A stretch of 64,000 nt of DNA from Xanthomonas hyacinthi (GTDB lineage: Bacteria > Pseudomonadota > Gammaproteobacteria > Xanthomonadales > Xanthomonadaceae), in NCBI RefSeq assembly GCF_009769165.1, contig NZ_CP043476.1, positions 3,231,001-3,295,000 of the forward strand, given 5' to 3'. This document shows, piece after piece, positions 15,884 through 25,712 of the stretch. The notes under the pieces were generated by a model. The model was not told the origin of the DNA and searched no databases. It saw only the letters and a program-made list of their open reading frames with translations. Position numbers and translations under genes: made by a program. The number at the start of each line of letters is the position of its first letter. Within the stretch, counting starts at the first letter, position 1.

Positions 15884-17632
15884 TCAATGCGTAGCGCCGT
15901 CGGCGGCCGTGGCCGCGTCGACGCCGCGGTTGTCCGGCCAGGGCGCATCCAGCAGGGCCAGCGGGATGGCGCCGCGGATCGGCTTGCCGGCGTAATAATC
16001 GCGGAGATCGGCCTGCATCTTCGGCCGCGAGCTATCGTCCAGGTAGATCATGTGCCCGCCGGCGTAGTTGCTGACCAGGATGTCGGCCTTCAGGCCGCGG
16101 ACGGTGCGCAGCCGCGCCAACTGCTTTTCGGTGGCGTAGAAGGGAGTGGCCAGGTCGTGGTAGCCACTGAGCGCGAGGACCTTCAGTGCCGGATTGAGCC
16201 GCAGCACGCCGAGCAGGTCCGGAATGCTGTCCGGTGCGCGCTTGCCGGCATGGGAGAAGTCCCATTGGTCGACCGTGTCCATGTTCAACCAGACGTAGCT
16301 GGCGTTGGGCGCGCTGAAGCCGAGGTAGTCGGGGAACTGCCGTTGCAGCGCGTTGATCAGCGGGCGTTCGATCAGCACGCTGGAGGGGTCGTCATCGTGC
16401 TCGAGCCGTGGATCGTCGCTGCGCAGGCTGGTGCGGCCGTCGTAGCGACCGATCCTGCGGCCTGGCAGCAGCGCATCGCTGAAGGGCTGCATGCTGAAGT
16501 AGCCGTGCAACGCCTGCGCGCTGAGGCCGGACAGCGGCCGCCACCGCTCCAGGACCGCGGCGCCTGGCAGCACCGGCTTGCCCAGCACGGTGGGAAAGCC
16601 GTACTGGCTCAGCGTCCAGCTCGGGCCGTAGGGTTGGAACTCGTTGTGCGCGACGGTCACGAATGCACGCATCTGCAGCGCATAGAACTCGTCGCTGGCG
16701 CTGACGTCGGTCTGCTGATGATACGCAGCGGACGCTGCGTAGCTGGGAAAGTACGCGCCGATCGTATCGCCGCTGTACTTCATTCCCTTGGCGTAGTCCG
16801 GGTAGTAGAGCGATCCGCTGAACAGCGTGTCGCTGAAGTAATTGAGTATCGACGATTGCAGCACGATGCCGGTGAGGTGCACGCCAGCCGATTCCAGCGC
16901 CAATGCCAACATATCGGTGCGTGTGGTGCCGTACGATTCTCCATACAGGTACAGCGGCGCGTCCTGACGCAGGTTGACCTGCAGGTAGCGGCGAATGAAG
17001 TCGCGCATGACCCGCACATCGCTGTCGCAACCCCAGAAACTGCGGTTGGTGTTGGGCAGTATCGCTTCGGACAGGCCGGTGCCGGGCGGATCGATGAACA
17101 CCATGTCGGTGGTGGCGATCAGGCTTTCGGCGTTCTCGACCATCGGGTAGTTGGGCCAGCTGCCGAAGGCCGGATCAGAGGTGGCCAGCCTCGTCGGTGC
17201 GAACGAGCCCAGGTGCAGCAGCGCCGCGGCGGCCCCGGGGCCGCCGTTGTAGAAGAACGTCAGTGGTCGCGGCCTGCCGTCATGCGGCGCTGCGTTATAG
17301 GCCACGTAGGACATCGAAGCCTGCGGCCGCCCGGACGGATCCCGCGCGATCAGGTGGCCCGTGAGGGTGATGTAGTCGAGCGGCGGCTGCCCTGCGTGCC
17401 AGACATGGTGCATCCGCGCCGCACGCTCGTTGGCCAAGCTGGGATCCAGGCCCGCATCGGCCTTGGAGGAATAGGCGATGCGATCGATGTAGGGGCTGTC
17501 CGTCGCTTGCGCATGCTGCTGCGCGCCAGCGGGCATCTGGGCGCCGGCGAGCAGCAGGCCAACGGCGAGCAGGCGACCGGCGGCGGCAAACGATACGCGG
17601 CAGCCCGCGGCGCGGGCATTGCGAGACATCAT
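15884..17632 (-). CDS. Secreted serine carboxypeptidase-like protein (S10 family)
   Basis: A 582-residue alpha/beta-hydrolase of the S10 type. The catalytic serine is in GESYGTTR, the aspartate in LSGYHDLATP and the histidine in YAGGHMIYLD near the C-terminus; the oxyanion region is FFYNGGPGAAA. It has a signal peptide at residues 1-38. The ATG at 17632 has an AAGGA site at good spacing and directly begins the signal peptide, while the open frame runs 43 codons further upstream. S10 carboxypeptidases remove C-terminal residues from peptides at acidic pH. In bacteria the family is annotated from homology, so the true substrate is uncertain. Confidence 0.85.
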   Translation of the reverse strand: MMSRNARAAGCRVSFAAAGRLLAVGLLLAGAQMPAGAQQHAQATDSPYIDRIAYSSKADAGLDPSLANERAARMHHVWHAGQPPLDYITLTGHLIARDPSGRPQASMSYVAYNAAPHDGRPRPLTFFYNGGPGAAAALLHLGSFAPTRLATSDPAFGSWPNYPMVENAESLIATTDMVFIDPPGTGLSEAILPNTNRSFWGCDSDVRVMRDFIRRYLQVNLRQDAPLYLYGESYGTTRTDMLALALESAGVHLTGIVLQSSILNYFSDTLFSGSLYYPDYAKGMKYSGDTIGAYFPSYAASAAYHQQTDVSASDEFYALQMRAFVTVAHNEFQPYGPSWTLSQYGFPTVLGKPVLPGAAVLERWRPLSGLSAQALHGYFSMQPFSDALLPGRRIGRYDGRTSLRSDDPRLEHDDDPSSVLIERPLINALQRQFPDYLGFSAPNASYVWLNMDTVDQWDFSHAGKRAPDSIPDLLGVLRLNPALKVLALSGYHDLATPFYATEKQLARLRTVRGLKADILVSNYAGGHMIYLDDSSRPKMQADLRDYYAGKPIRGAIPLALLDAPWPDNRGVDAATAADGATH

Positions 17633-18135
17633 GACGGATCCTTGCGAACGGGAGAGGGCGATGCCAGCATCCAGCCGCTGGCGCCCGTAGCGCGAGCGCG
17701 CGATGGAATTGGGCACAGGTGCTTCGATCGACATGCTGCAGGACATGTCGCCCCTCTGCATCCCGGAACGGTTCCGGTTTGTCCTCGGGCGACGCTGCGC
17801 ATCGTGCCCGGATCCGGTGTTCCTTTATGAGATCCTTCCGTCATTTATCGCATCTGTGGCGTTCCTGGCAAGCGGCTGATGCGTGTTCCAAGGGCACGCC
17901 GCCGCGCTCCGGCGTGTGGATGCTTGCTGCGATTGCGGCGACCGCGACGGTTTCTGCGAGCGCATGAGAAAGTCCGGTCTTGCATGCGCTGCGGAACAAT
18001 TTCCGCAGATGGCATTGCATCGTTCCGTTGCTTCCGGCGCGGCCGGGGACCGACCGCAGCCCAGCGTCCCGTTCGAGGCAATTCCTCGGCACCCGCGGCG
18101 ATCGCAGGCGCGCCGCGTACTGCGTACTGGCGGCG
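17633..18135. other. Intergenic region between the S10 peptidase and cysK
   Basis: About 500 bases. A 46-codon plus-strand frame from 17828 has a hydrophobic end (WMLAAIAATATVSASA), but it has no recognisable family and no clear ribosome site, so it is not called. The promoter of the peptidase gene should lie at the left side. Nothing else is supported. Confidence 0.4.
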
Positions 18136-19095
18136 TTACGGCAGGCCCGCCAGCCAGTCGTCGTCGGAGCCTTCGTTGATGTCGGCGAACAGCGGGGTGG
18201 AGAAGTAGCGCTCGCCGGTGTCGGGCAGCATCGCCAGGATCACCGAGCCGGGTGCGGCGGTCTCGGCCACGCGCAGCGCGGTGGCCACGGTGGCGCCGCC
18301 GGAGATGCCGGTGAAGATGCCTTCCTCGGCGGCGAGTCGGCGCGAAACGGAGATCGCATCGGTGTCCTCCACGCTCAGCACCTCGTCGTAGACCTCGCGG
18401 TTGAGCACCTCGGGCACGAAGTCCGGGGTCCAGCCCTGGATCTTGTGCGGCTTCCATTCCTGGCCCTGCAGCAGGGCGGCGCCGGCCGGCTCGGTGGCGG
18501 TGATGCGCACTTCCGGACGCACCAGGCGCAGCACTTCGCCGACGCCGGTGAGGGTGCCGCCGGTGCCCCAGCCGCTGACGAAATGGTCGAGCCGGCGGCC
18601 GGCGAAATCGCGCAGGATTTCTGCGGCGGTGGTGCTGCGGTGGTAGGCCGGGTTGGCCGGGTTGGCGAACTGGCGGGCCAGGAACCAGCCGTGCTGCTGG
18701 GCCAGTTCCTCGGCCTTGCGCACCATGCCGCTGCCGCGCTCGGCGGCCGGGGTCAGGATCACCTTGGCGCCGAACGCGCGCATCAGCTTGCGGCGCTCGA
18801 TCGAGAACGTCTCCACCATCGTCGCCACGAACTTGTAGCCGCGCGCGGCGGCGACCATTGCCAGGGCCACGCCGGTATTGCCGGAGGTGGCTTCGACGAT
18901 GGTGTCGCCGGGCTTGAGCAGGCCCTTGGCCTCGGCGTCGAGCACGATCGCCAGCGCCAGCCGGTCCTTGACCGAGCCGCCGGGATTGAACGCCTCGACC
19001 TTGACGTACAGGCTCACGTGCGCGGGCGGCAGGCGCTGCAGCTTGACGATCGGGGTGTGGCCGATGGTGTCGAGGATGTTGTCGTAGATGGCCAT
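18136..19095 (-). CDS. cysK: Cysteine synthase A
   Basis: A 319-residue O-acetylserine sulfhydrylase. The PLP lysine is K43 in NPGGSVKDR, with the substrate loop EATSGNTG, the phosphate clamp GTGGTLTG and the SGGAT C-terminal loop. Length and motifs fit CysK/CysM; the choice of CysK is inferred. It lies 36 bp after cysG on the same strand, and both face the cysB-type regulator gene, so this is a CysB-controlled cysteine biosynthesis unit. It makes cysteine from O-acetylserine and sulfide produced by the reductase encoded at 32-37 kb. Confidence 0.93.
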   Translation of the reverse strand: MAIYDNILDTIGHTPIVKLQRLPPAHVSLYVKVEAFNPGGSVKDRLALAIVLDAEAKGLLKPGDTIVEATSGNTGVALAMVAAARGYKFVATMVETFSIERRKLMRAFGAKVILTPAAERGSGMVRKAEELAQQHGWFLARQFANPANPAYHRSTTAAEILRDFAGRRLDHFVSGWGTGGTLTGVGEVLRLVRPEVRITATEPAGAALLQGQEWKPHKIQGWTPDFVPEVLNREVYDEVLSVEDTDAISVSRRLAAEEGIFTGISGGATVATALRVAETAAPGSVILAMLPDTGERYFSTPLFADINEGSDDDWLAGLP

Positions 19096-19131
19096 GCGCA
19101 GGGTCTCCGGAAAGGGATGCGGGGATGCGGG

Positions 19132-20424
19132 TCAGGCGGCGTGGGCCAGGGTAGGCACGGCCGGCTTCGGGGAAGGTGAGGGCGGTGCGGGCAGCGGCGC
19201 GGCGCCGAACCAGTGCAGGGTGGTCGCCAGTGCGGCGACCTCGCCCAGGATCAGCAGCGCCGGCGAACGCACCTGATGCGCGCGGGCGGTATCGGGCAGG
19301 TCGGCCAGGGTGCCGACCACCACCCGTTGCTGCGGACGCGCGCCGTTCTCCACCAGCGCGAAGGGGGTGTCGGCGGCGCGGCCGGCGCGCAGCAGGCGCG
19401 CGCGCACCGTGTCCAGCCCGGCCACGCCCATGTATACCGCCAGGGTCTGCCGTTCCTGCGCCAGCGCGGCCCAGTCCAGCGTGTCGAACGATTCCTTGCA
19501 GTGCGCGGTGACCAGGCGCAGCGACTGCGCATGCTCGCGGTGGGTCAGCGGGATGCCGGCGTAGGCCGCGCAGGCCAGCGCCGCGGTGATGCCCGGCACC
19601 ACCGCGTAGGGCACGCCGTGCGCGCGCAGATATTCCAGTTCCTCGCCGCCGCGGCCGAACACGAACGGATCGCCGCCCTTCAGCCGCACCACGCGGCGGC
19701 CGCGCCGCGCGTGTTCCAGCATCAGCGCGTGGATCTGCTCCTGGCGCACGCTGTGGCCGCTGGCCGACTTGCCGACTTCGATCGCCTCGGCGGTGCCCGG
19801 CAGCAGGTCCAGGATCGCGGCGCTGACCAGGCGGTCGTGCAGGACCACGTCGGCGCTGCGCAGCGCGTGCAGCGCGTTGAGCGTCAGCAGCCCGGGATCG
19901 CCGGGGCCGGCGCCGACCAGGGTCACCGTGCCGGGACGGATCGGTGGCGCCAGCGCCGCGACGGCGGATGCGCCGATGTCGAGCTGCGCGTCGCCTGCCG
20001 CGGGCGCGGCGGCCGGAGCGGCCGCGCCGGGCGCGGTCTGCGCCAGCACCCGCTGCGCGGCGGCCGCCTGCAGCGCCAGCCGGTTCAGTGCAGGCTCGTC
20101 GCTGGCGGCGATCAGGTACCACACCGCGTCCAGCCAGGCGGCATCGAAGCTACCGCGCAGCCACCGGAGGCGTCCGGCGTCGGCCCAGGCCTGCAGTGCC
20201 GGGGTCAGCGCCGGCGCGCCCAGCCGCGGCGCGGCGCCGGCCGCGAGCAATGCCTGCACCTGGCGCTCGGCGGCGTCACCGCCGCCGACCACCAGCACGG
20301 GCCGCTCGCGCAGGTCCGGATACAACGCAATCGGGGCAGGACTCACGGCGGTCGCGGCGTAGGAAGGAGGAGGAAGGGGTGACCGTAGCGCCGGCTTATA
20401 GCGCCCGGAAATGACTTCATGCAT
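19132..20424 (-). CDS. cysG: Siroheme synthase CysG, lacking the central domain
   Basis: A 430-residue fusion of a short N-terminal precorrin-2 dehydrogenase module and a complete uroporphyrinogen-III methyltransferase. The N-terminal NAD site is [13 protein letters not shown] and the catalytic-Asp region is [12 protein letters not shown]. The SAM methyltransferase begins at [13 protein letters not shown] with the [17 protein letters not shown] loop. Between them the usual dimerisation/chelatase domain of about 100 residues is replaced by an Ala/Pro-rich linker. The open frame begins at 20424; a GTG at 20346 starts right before the conserved fold and is a good alternative. It supplies siroheme for CysI. 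It is divergent from cysB with a 90-bp gap. Confidence 0.85.
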   Translation of the reverse strand: MHEVISGRYKPALRSPLPPPSYAATAVSPAPIALYPDLRERPVLVVGGGDAAERQVQALLAAGAAPRLGAPALTPALQAWADAGRLRWLRGSFDAAWLDAVWYLIAASDEPALNRLALQAAAAQRVLAQTAPGAAAPAAAPAAGDAQLDIGASAVAALAPPIRPGTVTLVGAGPGDPGLLTLNALHALRSADVVLHDRLVSAAILDLLPGTAEAIEVGKSASGHSVRQEQIHALMLEHARRGRRVVRLKGGDPFVFGRGGEELEYLRAHGVPYAVVPGITAALACAAYAGIPLTHREHAQSLRLVTAHCKESFDTLDWAALAQERQTLAVYMGVAGLDTVRARLLRAGRAADTPFALVENGARPQQRVVVGTLADLPDTARAHQVRSPALLILGEVAALATTLHWFGAAPLPAPPSPSPKPAVPTLAHAA

Positions 20425-20514
20425 CTGTCAGATAGCTTTCGGTTATAAGGTGGAAGTCCCATTTCTCCACTACAGTCGTGGCTGCTCCCGCCCGGTAGCG
20501 CCGCCCTCGCTCCG
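20425..20514. promoter_or_regulatory. Divergent cysG/cysB control region
   Basis: Ninety AT-richer bases between head-to-head cysG and cysB genes. It holds GGTTATAAGG and ATAGCTTTCGG-like segments that resemble the loosely conserved AT-rich CysB sites, and a similar GGTTATCGGCTTATG block lies between cysJ and cysD. A CysB binding site is inferred from position and weak sequence likeness. Confidence 0.35.
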
Positions 20515-21498
20515 ATGACGCTGACCCAACTCCGCTACCTCGTCGCCATCGCCGATGCCGATCTCAACATCACCCTGGCGGCGGCGCGCGTGCACGCCAC
20601 CCAGCCGGGGCTGTCCAAGCAGCTCAAGCAGCTGGAGGACGAACTCGGCTTCCTGCTGTTCGTGCGCAAGGGCCGCAGCCTGGAGACGGTGACCCCGGCC
20701 GGCCGCGAAGTGATCGAGCGCGCGCGTGCGGTGCTGGCCGAAGCCAGCAACATCCGCACCTACGCCGCCAACCAGCGCCGCGAGAGCCAGGGCCAGCTGA
20801 CCCTGACCACCACCCACACGCAGGCGCGCTTCGTGCTGCCGCCGGCGGTGGCGCAGATCAAGCAGGCGTATCCGCAGGTCAGCGTGCACCTGCAGCAGGC
20901 GGCCGAGAGCGCGGCGCTGGACCTGCTCAGCCAGGGCGATGCCGACATCGCCATCGTCAGCACCGCCGGCAGCGAGCCGGGGGCCGGCATCGCGGTGCCG
21001 CTGTACCGCTGGCGGCGGCTGGTACTGGTGCCGCGCGGGCATGCGCTGGACCTGCCGAAGCGGGTGCCGGACATGGCCGCGCTGGCGGCGCAGCCGCTGA
21101 TCAGCTACGAATCCTCGACCCGTTCCGGCTCCTCGCTGCAGCGCGCCTTCAGCCGGCTCGGGCTGGAGCCGAGCATCGCCCTGACCGCGCTCGACGCCGA
21201 CCTGATCAAGACCTACGTGCGCGCCGGACTCGGCGTCGGCCTGCTCGCGGAGATGGCGGTGCATGCCGGCGACACCGACCTGCGCGCCTGGCCGGCGCCG
21301 CCGGAGATCCCCGAGTGCATCGCCTGGGCGGTGCTGCCGCGCGACCGCGTGCTGCGCGACTACGCGCTGGAGCTGGTGCATGTGCTGGCCCCGCAGATCG
21401 ATACCCGCGACCTGCGCCGGGTCATGGAGGGCAACCAGGAACCGGACTGGCCGACCCCGCCGAGCTGGGAAGAACTGACCCAGACCATCACCAGCTGA
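20515..21498 (+). CDS. cysB: LysR-type regulator CysB
   Basis: A 327-residue LysR-type activator of the CysB subgroup. The winged helix-turn-helix at residues 1-60 reads MTLTQLRYLVAIADADLNIT and then AARVHATQPGLSKQLKQLEDELG, typical of CysB. The effector domain follows from about residue 90 with the TTHTQARFVLP segment that binds sulfate or acetylserine. It should activate the cys genes in this window (cysG-cysK, cysJIH, cysD-cysNC) when sulfur is limiting. It is transcribed away from cysG. No membrane segment. Confidence 0.92.
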   Translation: MTLTQLRYLVAIADADLNITLAAARVHATQPGLSKQLKQLEDELGFLLFVRKGRSLETVTPAGREVIERARAVLAEASNIRTYAANQRRESQGQLTLTTTHTQARFVLPPAVAQIKQAYPQVSVHLQQAAESAALDLLSQGDADIAIVSTAGSEPGAGIAVPLYRWRRLVLVPRGHALDLPKRVPDMAALAAQPLISYESSTRSGSSLQRAFSRLGLEPSIALTALDADLIKTYVRAGLGVGLLAEMAVHAGDTDLRAWPAPPEIPECIAWAVLPRDRVLRDYALELVHVLAPQIDTRDLRRVMEGNQEPDWPTPPSWEELTQTITS

Positions 21499-21962
21499 GG
21501 CGCCGCCGCCTGGGCCGGCGCCGGCGCGCCTAGTCGCCTTGCGCGGCAGCGGCACGGCCGGCCCGCGGCGGGCACGGCGCAGGAGCGCTGCTTCCGACGC
21601 GATGGCTGCAGGGTTCCATCGCGCTGACCGCATGCGCGTGACGGGCATCGTTGGCAGGCGGCCGGTCCGCACATGGCGCTGCGCTGCCTCGCGTGGCGCC
21701 CCACCTTGCGTCCAGCACTTGCGCGAGGTCGCGCGGCAGCCATTTTGTTGCGGCGCAACATCTAGTGCTTGTGCCAAGCAATTGTTTTCGATGGGAATTT
21801 CAAGAAATTGAATGATTCTCATCGCGCTCCTGTCAGGAACTTCCGCAGCCCCTGTAGGGGAGTTGCGAGGGCATCTGTCAACGGCCGTCAAGTTCGCCCC
21901 GACACAGTCGTTACAGATTCCACTGCGACGCACAAAGCGCCGCTTAGCTCGGAGAGAAGCTC
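21499..21962. other. Intergenic control region before the porin gene
   Basis: About 460 bases; the right half is notably less GC-rich than the neighbouring genes. It holds a Pho-box-like pair at 21875-21891, an earlier CTGTCA at 21830 and an AATGATTCTCAT stretch. Open frames here are not supported as genes. Confidence 0.45.
21875..21891 (+). promoter_or_regulatory. Pho-box-like direct repeat
   Basis: CTGTCA-N5-CGTCAA gives two half-sites 11 bases apart, the spacing of PhoB sites (CTGTCAT repeats). Another CTGTCA starts at 21830, 45 bases upstream. The downstream genes encode a barrel protein and a phosphate-binding-like protein, which makes PhoB control plausible but unproven. Confidence 0.3.
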
Positions 21963-23060
21963 ATGGCCTGCCGTCCCACCTTGCCTCGTTCGATCGTCTT
22001 CCTGGCGTTGAGCACCTGCCTGTCGCCGGCGTTCGCCGTCGAACTCGGCGAGCATTTCACGCTCAGCGGTTTCGGAACCCTTGCCGCGCTGCGCACGGAT
22101 ACCGACGATGCCCGCTACATCCGCGAATCGCAGAACCGAGGCGCTGGCGATGCGCTGAATTTTGCGACCGATTCCAATTTCGGCCTGCAGCTCACCGGCA
22201 AGGCCAACGATTGGCTGTCGGCGACCGTGCAGACCGTCACCAAACGCCGTTCCGATGCCTACAACGCCACGCAGGTGGATTGGGCTTTCGTGAAAGTACA
22301 ACCGATCGCAAACCTGAGCGTGCGTGCCGGCCTGACGACGCTGCCGACCTTCGCCATTTCCGACTCGCGCAGCATCGGTTACGCCAATCCATGGATCCAT
22401 GCGCCCAATGAGGTATACGGCATCGCGTTCGTGGATCGGCTCACCGGCGTCGACGCCAGCTATGCCCACGATCTGGGCGGCGGTACCGTCAAGCTCACTG
22501 TGCTGGCCGGCAGCTCGCAATTCACGTTCGAGACGGGCGGGGTGATCTACAAGCAGGACATGAAGCGCCTGCGCGGCGCCAGCTTGCAATGGGAAAACGA
22601 CTGGCTCAGCCTGCGCGCCGGGCGTGTGCAAGGCCGTCCGCAGCTGCCTGCGTTCTTTGGCGCCGACAACGAGGTCTTTACGTTCGACGGTTTCGGCGCG
22701 GTCTTGAACCACAGCAATGTGCTGCTGCAGGCCGAATATGTGATGCGCCGCTCGGACAAGCTGCCCGCGTTGATCGACGCCGATGCATGGTACGTCCTCG
22801 GCGGCTACCGCATCGGCGATTTCCAGCCGTTCGTCAGCTACGCCAAGCTCGACCCGGCCGATGGCGCGGCTCCCAGCAATGGCCGCCAGACCACCACCTC
22901 GCTGGGACTGCGCTGGGACTTCCATCGCTCCTTCGCGCTGAAGGGGCAATGGGACATGGTCGATACGCATGGGACCCCGGGTGTGAGCTTCAACGACATC
23001 AGGCCGGGCTTCGACGGCAAGGTCAATGTCTTCGCCCTGGCACTCGATTTCGTGTTCTAA
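21963..23060 (+). CDS. Outer-membrane beta-barrel protein (porin-like)
   Basis: A 365-residue exported protein with a signal peptide ending SPAFAVE and a mature part of alternating amphipathic strands, ending in FALALDFVF with the C-terminal phenylalanine required for barrel insertion. It has the look of porins annotated in the phosphate-selective or general porin group. It is the first gene of a three-gene run with a small substrate-binding-like protein and a chemoreceptor; the gap to the next gene is 26 bp. The GGAGAGAAGCTC ribosome site supports the ATG. The solute is unknown; phosphate or another oxyanion is suggested by context only. Confidence 0.8.
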   Translation: MACRPTLPRSIVFLALSTCLSPAFAVELGEHFTLSGFGTLAALRTDTDDARYIRESQNRGAGDALNFATDSNFGLQLTGKANDWLSATVQTVTKRRSDAYNATQVDWAFVKVQPIANLSVRAGLTTLPTFAISDSRSIGYANPWIHAPNEVYGIAFVDRLTGVDASYAHDLGGGTVKLTVLAGSSQFTFETGGVIYKQDMKRLRGASLQWENDWLSLRAGRVQGRPQLPAFFGADNEVFTFDGFGAVLNHSNVLLQAEYVMRRSDKLPALIDADAWYVLGGYRIGDFQPFVSYAKLDPADGAAPSNGRQTTTSLGLRWDFHRSFALKGQWDMVDTHGTPGVSFNDIRPGFDGKVNVFALALDFVF

Positions 23061-23086
23061 CGCCGTTACCACCTGCGGAGATTTCC

Positions 23087-23497
23087 ATGAAGAAGATCCA
23101 TATCGCCGTCGCCGGTTTGGCGTTGCTGGCACCGTTGAGCGCCGTCGCCGGTGCGATCGTGGCGGCGAAAGATTCGCCGGTCACCATCGCCAACGTGGAC
23201 GAGGCCAAGAAAGTGTTCCTCGGCCGCCAGGCCAGCAGCGGCGGCAAGACCCTGCTGCTGCATTACCAGAAGAATCCAGCCGTGCGCGGCGAGTTCGAAA
23301 CCAAGGTGCTGGGCAAGACCGGCGCCGATCTCGCCGGCTACTGGTCCAAGCTGATATTCACCGGCAAGGCCACGGCGCCGACCGAGGTGGCCGACGATGC
23401 CGCAGTCAAGGCGAAGCTGAAGGGCAATCCCGCGGCGGTCGGCTATATCAGTGATGCGGCGGTGGATGACTCGGTCAAGGTACTGCTCAAGTATTGA
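23087..23497 (+). CDS. Small phosphate-binding-like periplasmic protein
   Basis: A 136-residue exported protein (signal peptide [23 protein letters not shown]) of the PBP-like type often labelled phosphate ABC transporter substrate-binding protein, about half the length of PstS. Family segments are [45 protein letters not shown] and [10 protein letters not shown]. There is no ABC permease or ATPase nearby, so it is not part of a transporter. It lies between a porin and a chemoreceptor, which suggests it presents a ligand to the receptor. GCGGAG ribosome site seven bases before the ATG. Confidence 0.8.
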   Translation: MKKIHIAVAGLALLAPLSAVAGAIVAAKDSPVTIANVDEAKKVFLGRQASSGGKTLLLHYQKNPAVRGEFETKVLGKTGADLAGYWSKLIFTGKATAPTEVADDAAVKAKLKGNPAAVGYISDAAVDDSVKVLLKY

Positions 23498-23531
23498 AGC
23501 GCCGCTCGGTCAACAATTGGGGAGATATCCG

Positions 23532-25712
23532 ATGTCAGCAACGACAAGACGCCTGTTCCTGCCCGGCGTAGGCGCGATTGCACGTTTCAATGGGCGCCTG
23601 TCCGGGCGCCTGCGCCATCTGTCCATCCGCGCCAAGATCCTGCTGCTGCCGGCCATCGCCCTGCTGGGTCTGGTCGGCTACAGCATCCATACGATGGTGG
23701 TGTCGCGCGGCAACATCCAAACGCTCGAACGTTTCGCCGACCATGCGCTGCCGGTGATGTCGCTGGCCGCGCAGGCCAGCCAGGGGCTGGTCGAGACCCA
23801 GGCCACGTTCACCCAGGCGCTGGGCGACAAGGACGAGTTCCTGCTCGAGGATGCGATCAAGGCCGGGCAGGCCACGCGGGCGAAGATCGTGGCGATCAAG
23901 TCCAAGGATCCTTCCTATGCGCAGCGGATCGACCAGCTGGTGGCGATATGGGACCGCTATGTCGAGAAAAGCCGGCTGGCGGTCGCTGGCGTGATCGGTG
24001 GCGACGGCGACATGAGTGCGTTCCAGACGCTGGTCGGCGACAAGCAGGCGGCCTACCGGAAGGTCCACGAAGCCTTGACCAGGCTGGGCGCGGACAGCGA
24101 ATCCAGCTTCAAGAACGCGCTGGACGATGCGGCCGGGAAAGCCAACCGCGCGGCATGGATAGGCGTGTGGACGACCTTGGCGCTGCTGTTGCTGACGGCC
24201 TTCGCCGCGCTGTTGATCGATGCCGCGATCAGGCAGCCGATCGAGCGCCTGAACCAGGCGATCGGCCAGGTCGCGCGCGGCGATTTCACGGTACGCGTGG
24301 AAGACGCCGGGCGCGATGCGATCAGCACCATGTGTCGCTCGTTCAATGCCCTGCTGGTAGCGCTCAATGCGGCGATCGGCGAAACCAATCATGTGCTCGC
24401 GGCGGTAGGCCGCGGCGACTTCGGCCAACGCGTACGCGCCGACCTGCCCGGCGACCTGGCCGAGCTCAAGCGCGGCGTCAACGCTGGCGCCGACAGCGTG
24501 CAGCGGACCATGGATGCCTTGGACGCGGTGATGGAGGCGTTGTCCGCCGGCAATTTCGAGGTGCGCATGAGCCAGGACGTGCAAGGAGAATCGAGCGCCA
24601 AGGTGGACCGCGCGATGTGCCTGCTGCAGGAGTCGCTGGAGCAACTCAAGCGCAGCCTGTCGGCGACCGCCGCGGGCGACTTCAGCCAGCGCATCGAGAC
24701 CGACCTGCCCGGCGACCTGGGCGCACTCAAGCAGGCGGTCAACCAGTCGCTGGACGGGCTCGATCAGGCCTTCGCCGACATCACCGCGACCACGCACGCG
24801 CTGGCGCAAGGCGACTTGACCCGGCGCATGCGCGGTACCTACTCCGGGGCCCTGCGCGAACTGGCGCAAAGCCTCGACGGTTCGCTCGACAGCCTGGGGC
24901 AAGTGATCTGCGAAGTGGCCGAGACCGCAGCGGACGTGAGCCTCGGCGTCAACGAGATCGCCGCGGGCAATGCCGACCTGTCGGTGCGCACCGAACGTCA
25001 GGCGGCGGCATTGGAACAGAGCACGGCCAGCATCGGCAGTCTGCTGGAATCCTCGCGGCAGGCCGCCGACAACAGCCGCCAGACCAGTGAGCTTACCCAG
25101 AGCGCGTTGAGCGGATCTCGCGATGGCGCCGAGGTGGTCGGCAAAGCCGGGCATTCGATGCAAGAGATCAACCTGTCCAGCAAGCGGATCGGCGATATCG
25201 TCGGGCTGATCGACTCGGTGGCGTTCCAGACCAACCTGTTGGCCTTGAACGCGGCGGTCGAGGCCGCGCGAGCGGGCGAGTACGGCCGCGGCTTTGCGGT
25301 CGTGGCCGGCGAGGTCCGGAATCTGGCGCACCGTACCGCGGCCTCGGCCAAGGAGATTCGCGGGCTGATCGGCGAGTCCAACCAGCGCGTTGCCGAAGGC
25401 ACGGAGCTGGTCAACGCGACGCGCAGCCAGCTGCAGGCGATCAACCAGACCAACGAACGCGTCGCGGTGCTGTCGCGCGCGGCGGCGGCGGCGGCGCAGG
25501 ATCAATCGCAAGGGCTGCAGGAGTTGAGCCGTGCGGTCGCCGATCTGGAGGCGGTGAATCAGCAGAACAGTGCGCTGGTGGAGGAGGTGGCCGCGTCCAG
25601 CGATACCTTGCGCGAGCGCGCGCAGCTACTGGAGCAGACGGTAGCGCGTTTCCGTTTGCAGGGCGCCACGTCCGACGCCGGCGCGCTCAGAGCGATGCCG
25701 ATGGCATCGTGA
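23532..25712 (+). CDS. Methyl-accepting chemotaxis protein with five HAMP-like repeats
   Basis: A 726-residue chemoreceptor. TM1 lies at about residues 35-55 and TM2 at about 208-230, enclosing a periplasmic four-helix-type sensor of about 150 residues. After TM2, five HAMP-like cores recur near residues 250, 295, 340, 382 and 427 (GDFTVRV, GDFGQRV, GNFEVRM, GDFSQRI, GDLTRRM), about 45 residues apart. The cytoplasmic signalling tip is [20 protein letters not shown], followed by [15 protein letters not shown]. There is no CheR-tethering pentapeptide at the end (ALRAMPMAS). The ATG at 23532 has GGAGATATCC before it; the longer frame from 23451 overlaps the previous gene and is rejected. Likely senses the ligand handled by the two genes upstream. 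Confidence 0.93.
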   Translation: MSATTRRLFLPGVGAIARFNGRLSGRLRHLSIRAKILLLPAIALLGLVGYSIHTMVVSRGNIQTLERFADHALPVMSLAAQASQGLVETQATFTQALGDKDEFLLEDAIKAGQATRAKIVAIKSKDPSYAQRIDQLVAIWDRYVEKSRLAVAGVIGGDGDMSAFQTLVGDKQAAYRKVHEALTRLGADSESSFKNALDDAAGKANRAAWIGVWTTLALLLLTAFAALLIDAAIRQPIERLNQAIGQVARGDFTVRVEDAGRDAISTMCRSFNALLVALNAAIGETNHVLAAVGRGDFGQRVRADLPGDLAELKRGVNAGADSVQRTMDALDAVMEALSAGNFEVRMSQDVQGESSAKVDRAMCLLQESLEQLKRSLSATAAGDFSQRIETDLPGDLGALKQAVNQSLDGLDQAFADITATTHALAQGDLTRRMRGTYSGALRELAQSLDGSLDSLGQVICEVAETAADVSLGVNEIAAGNADLSVRTERQAAALEQSTASIGSLLESSRQAADNSRQTSELTQSALSGSRDGAEVVGKAGHSMQEINLSSKRIGDIVGLIDSVAFQTNLLALNAAVEAARAGEYGRGFAVVAGEVRNLAHRTAASAKEIRGLIGESNQRVAEGTELVNATRSQLQAINQTNERVAVLSRAAAAAAQDQSQGLQELSRAVADLEAVNQQNSALVEEVAASSDTLRERAQLLEQTVARFRLQGATSDAGALRAMPMAS

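Noticed and set aside
15848..17830. 660-residue plus-strand frame opposite the S10 peptidase
   Set aside because: The minus strand has an intact catalytic triad and signal peptide; the plus frame has no recognisable features.
21804..21822. AATGATTCTCAT stretch as a Fur box
   Set aside because: Only one half resembles the Fur consensus, and the downstream genes are not iron genes.
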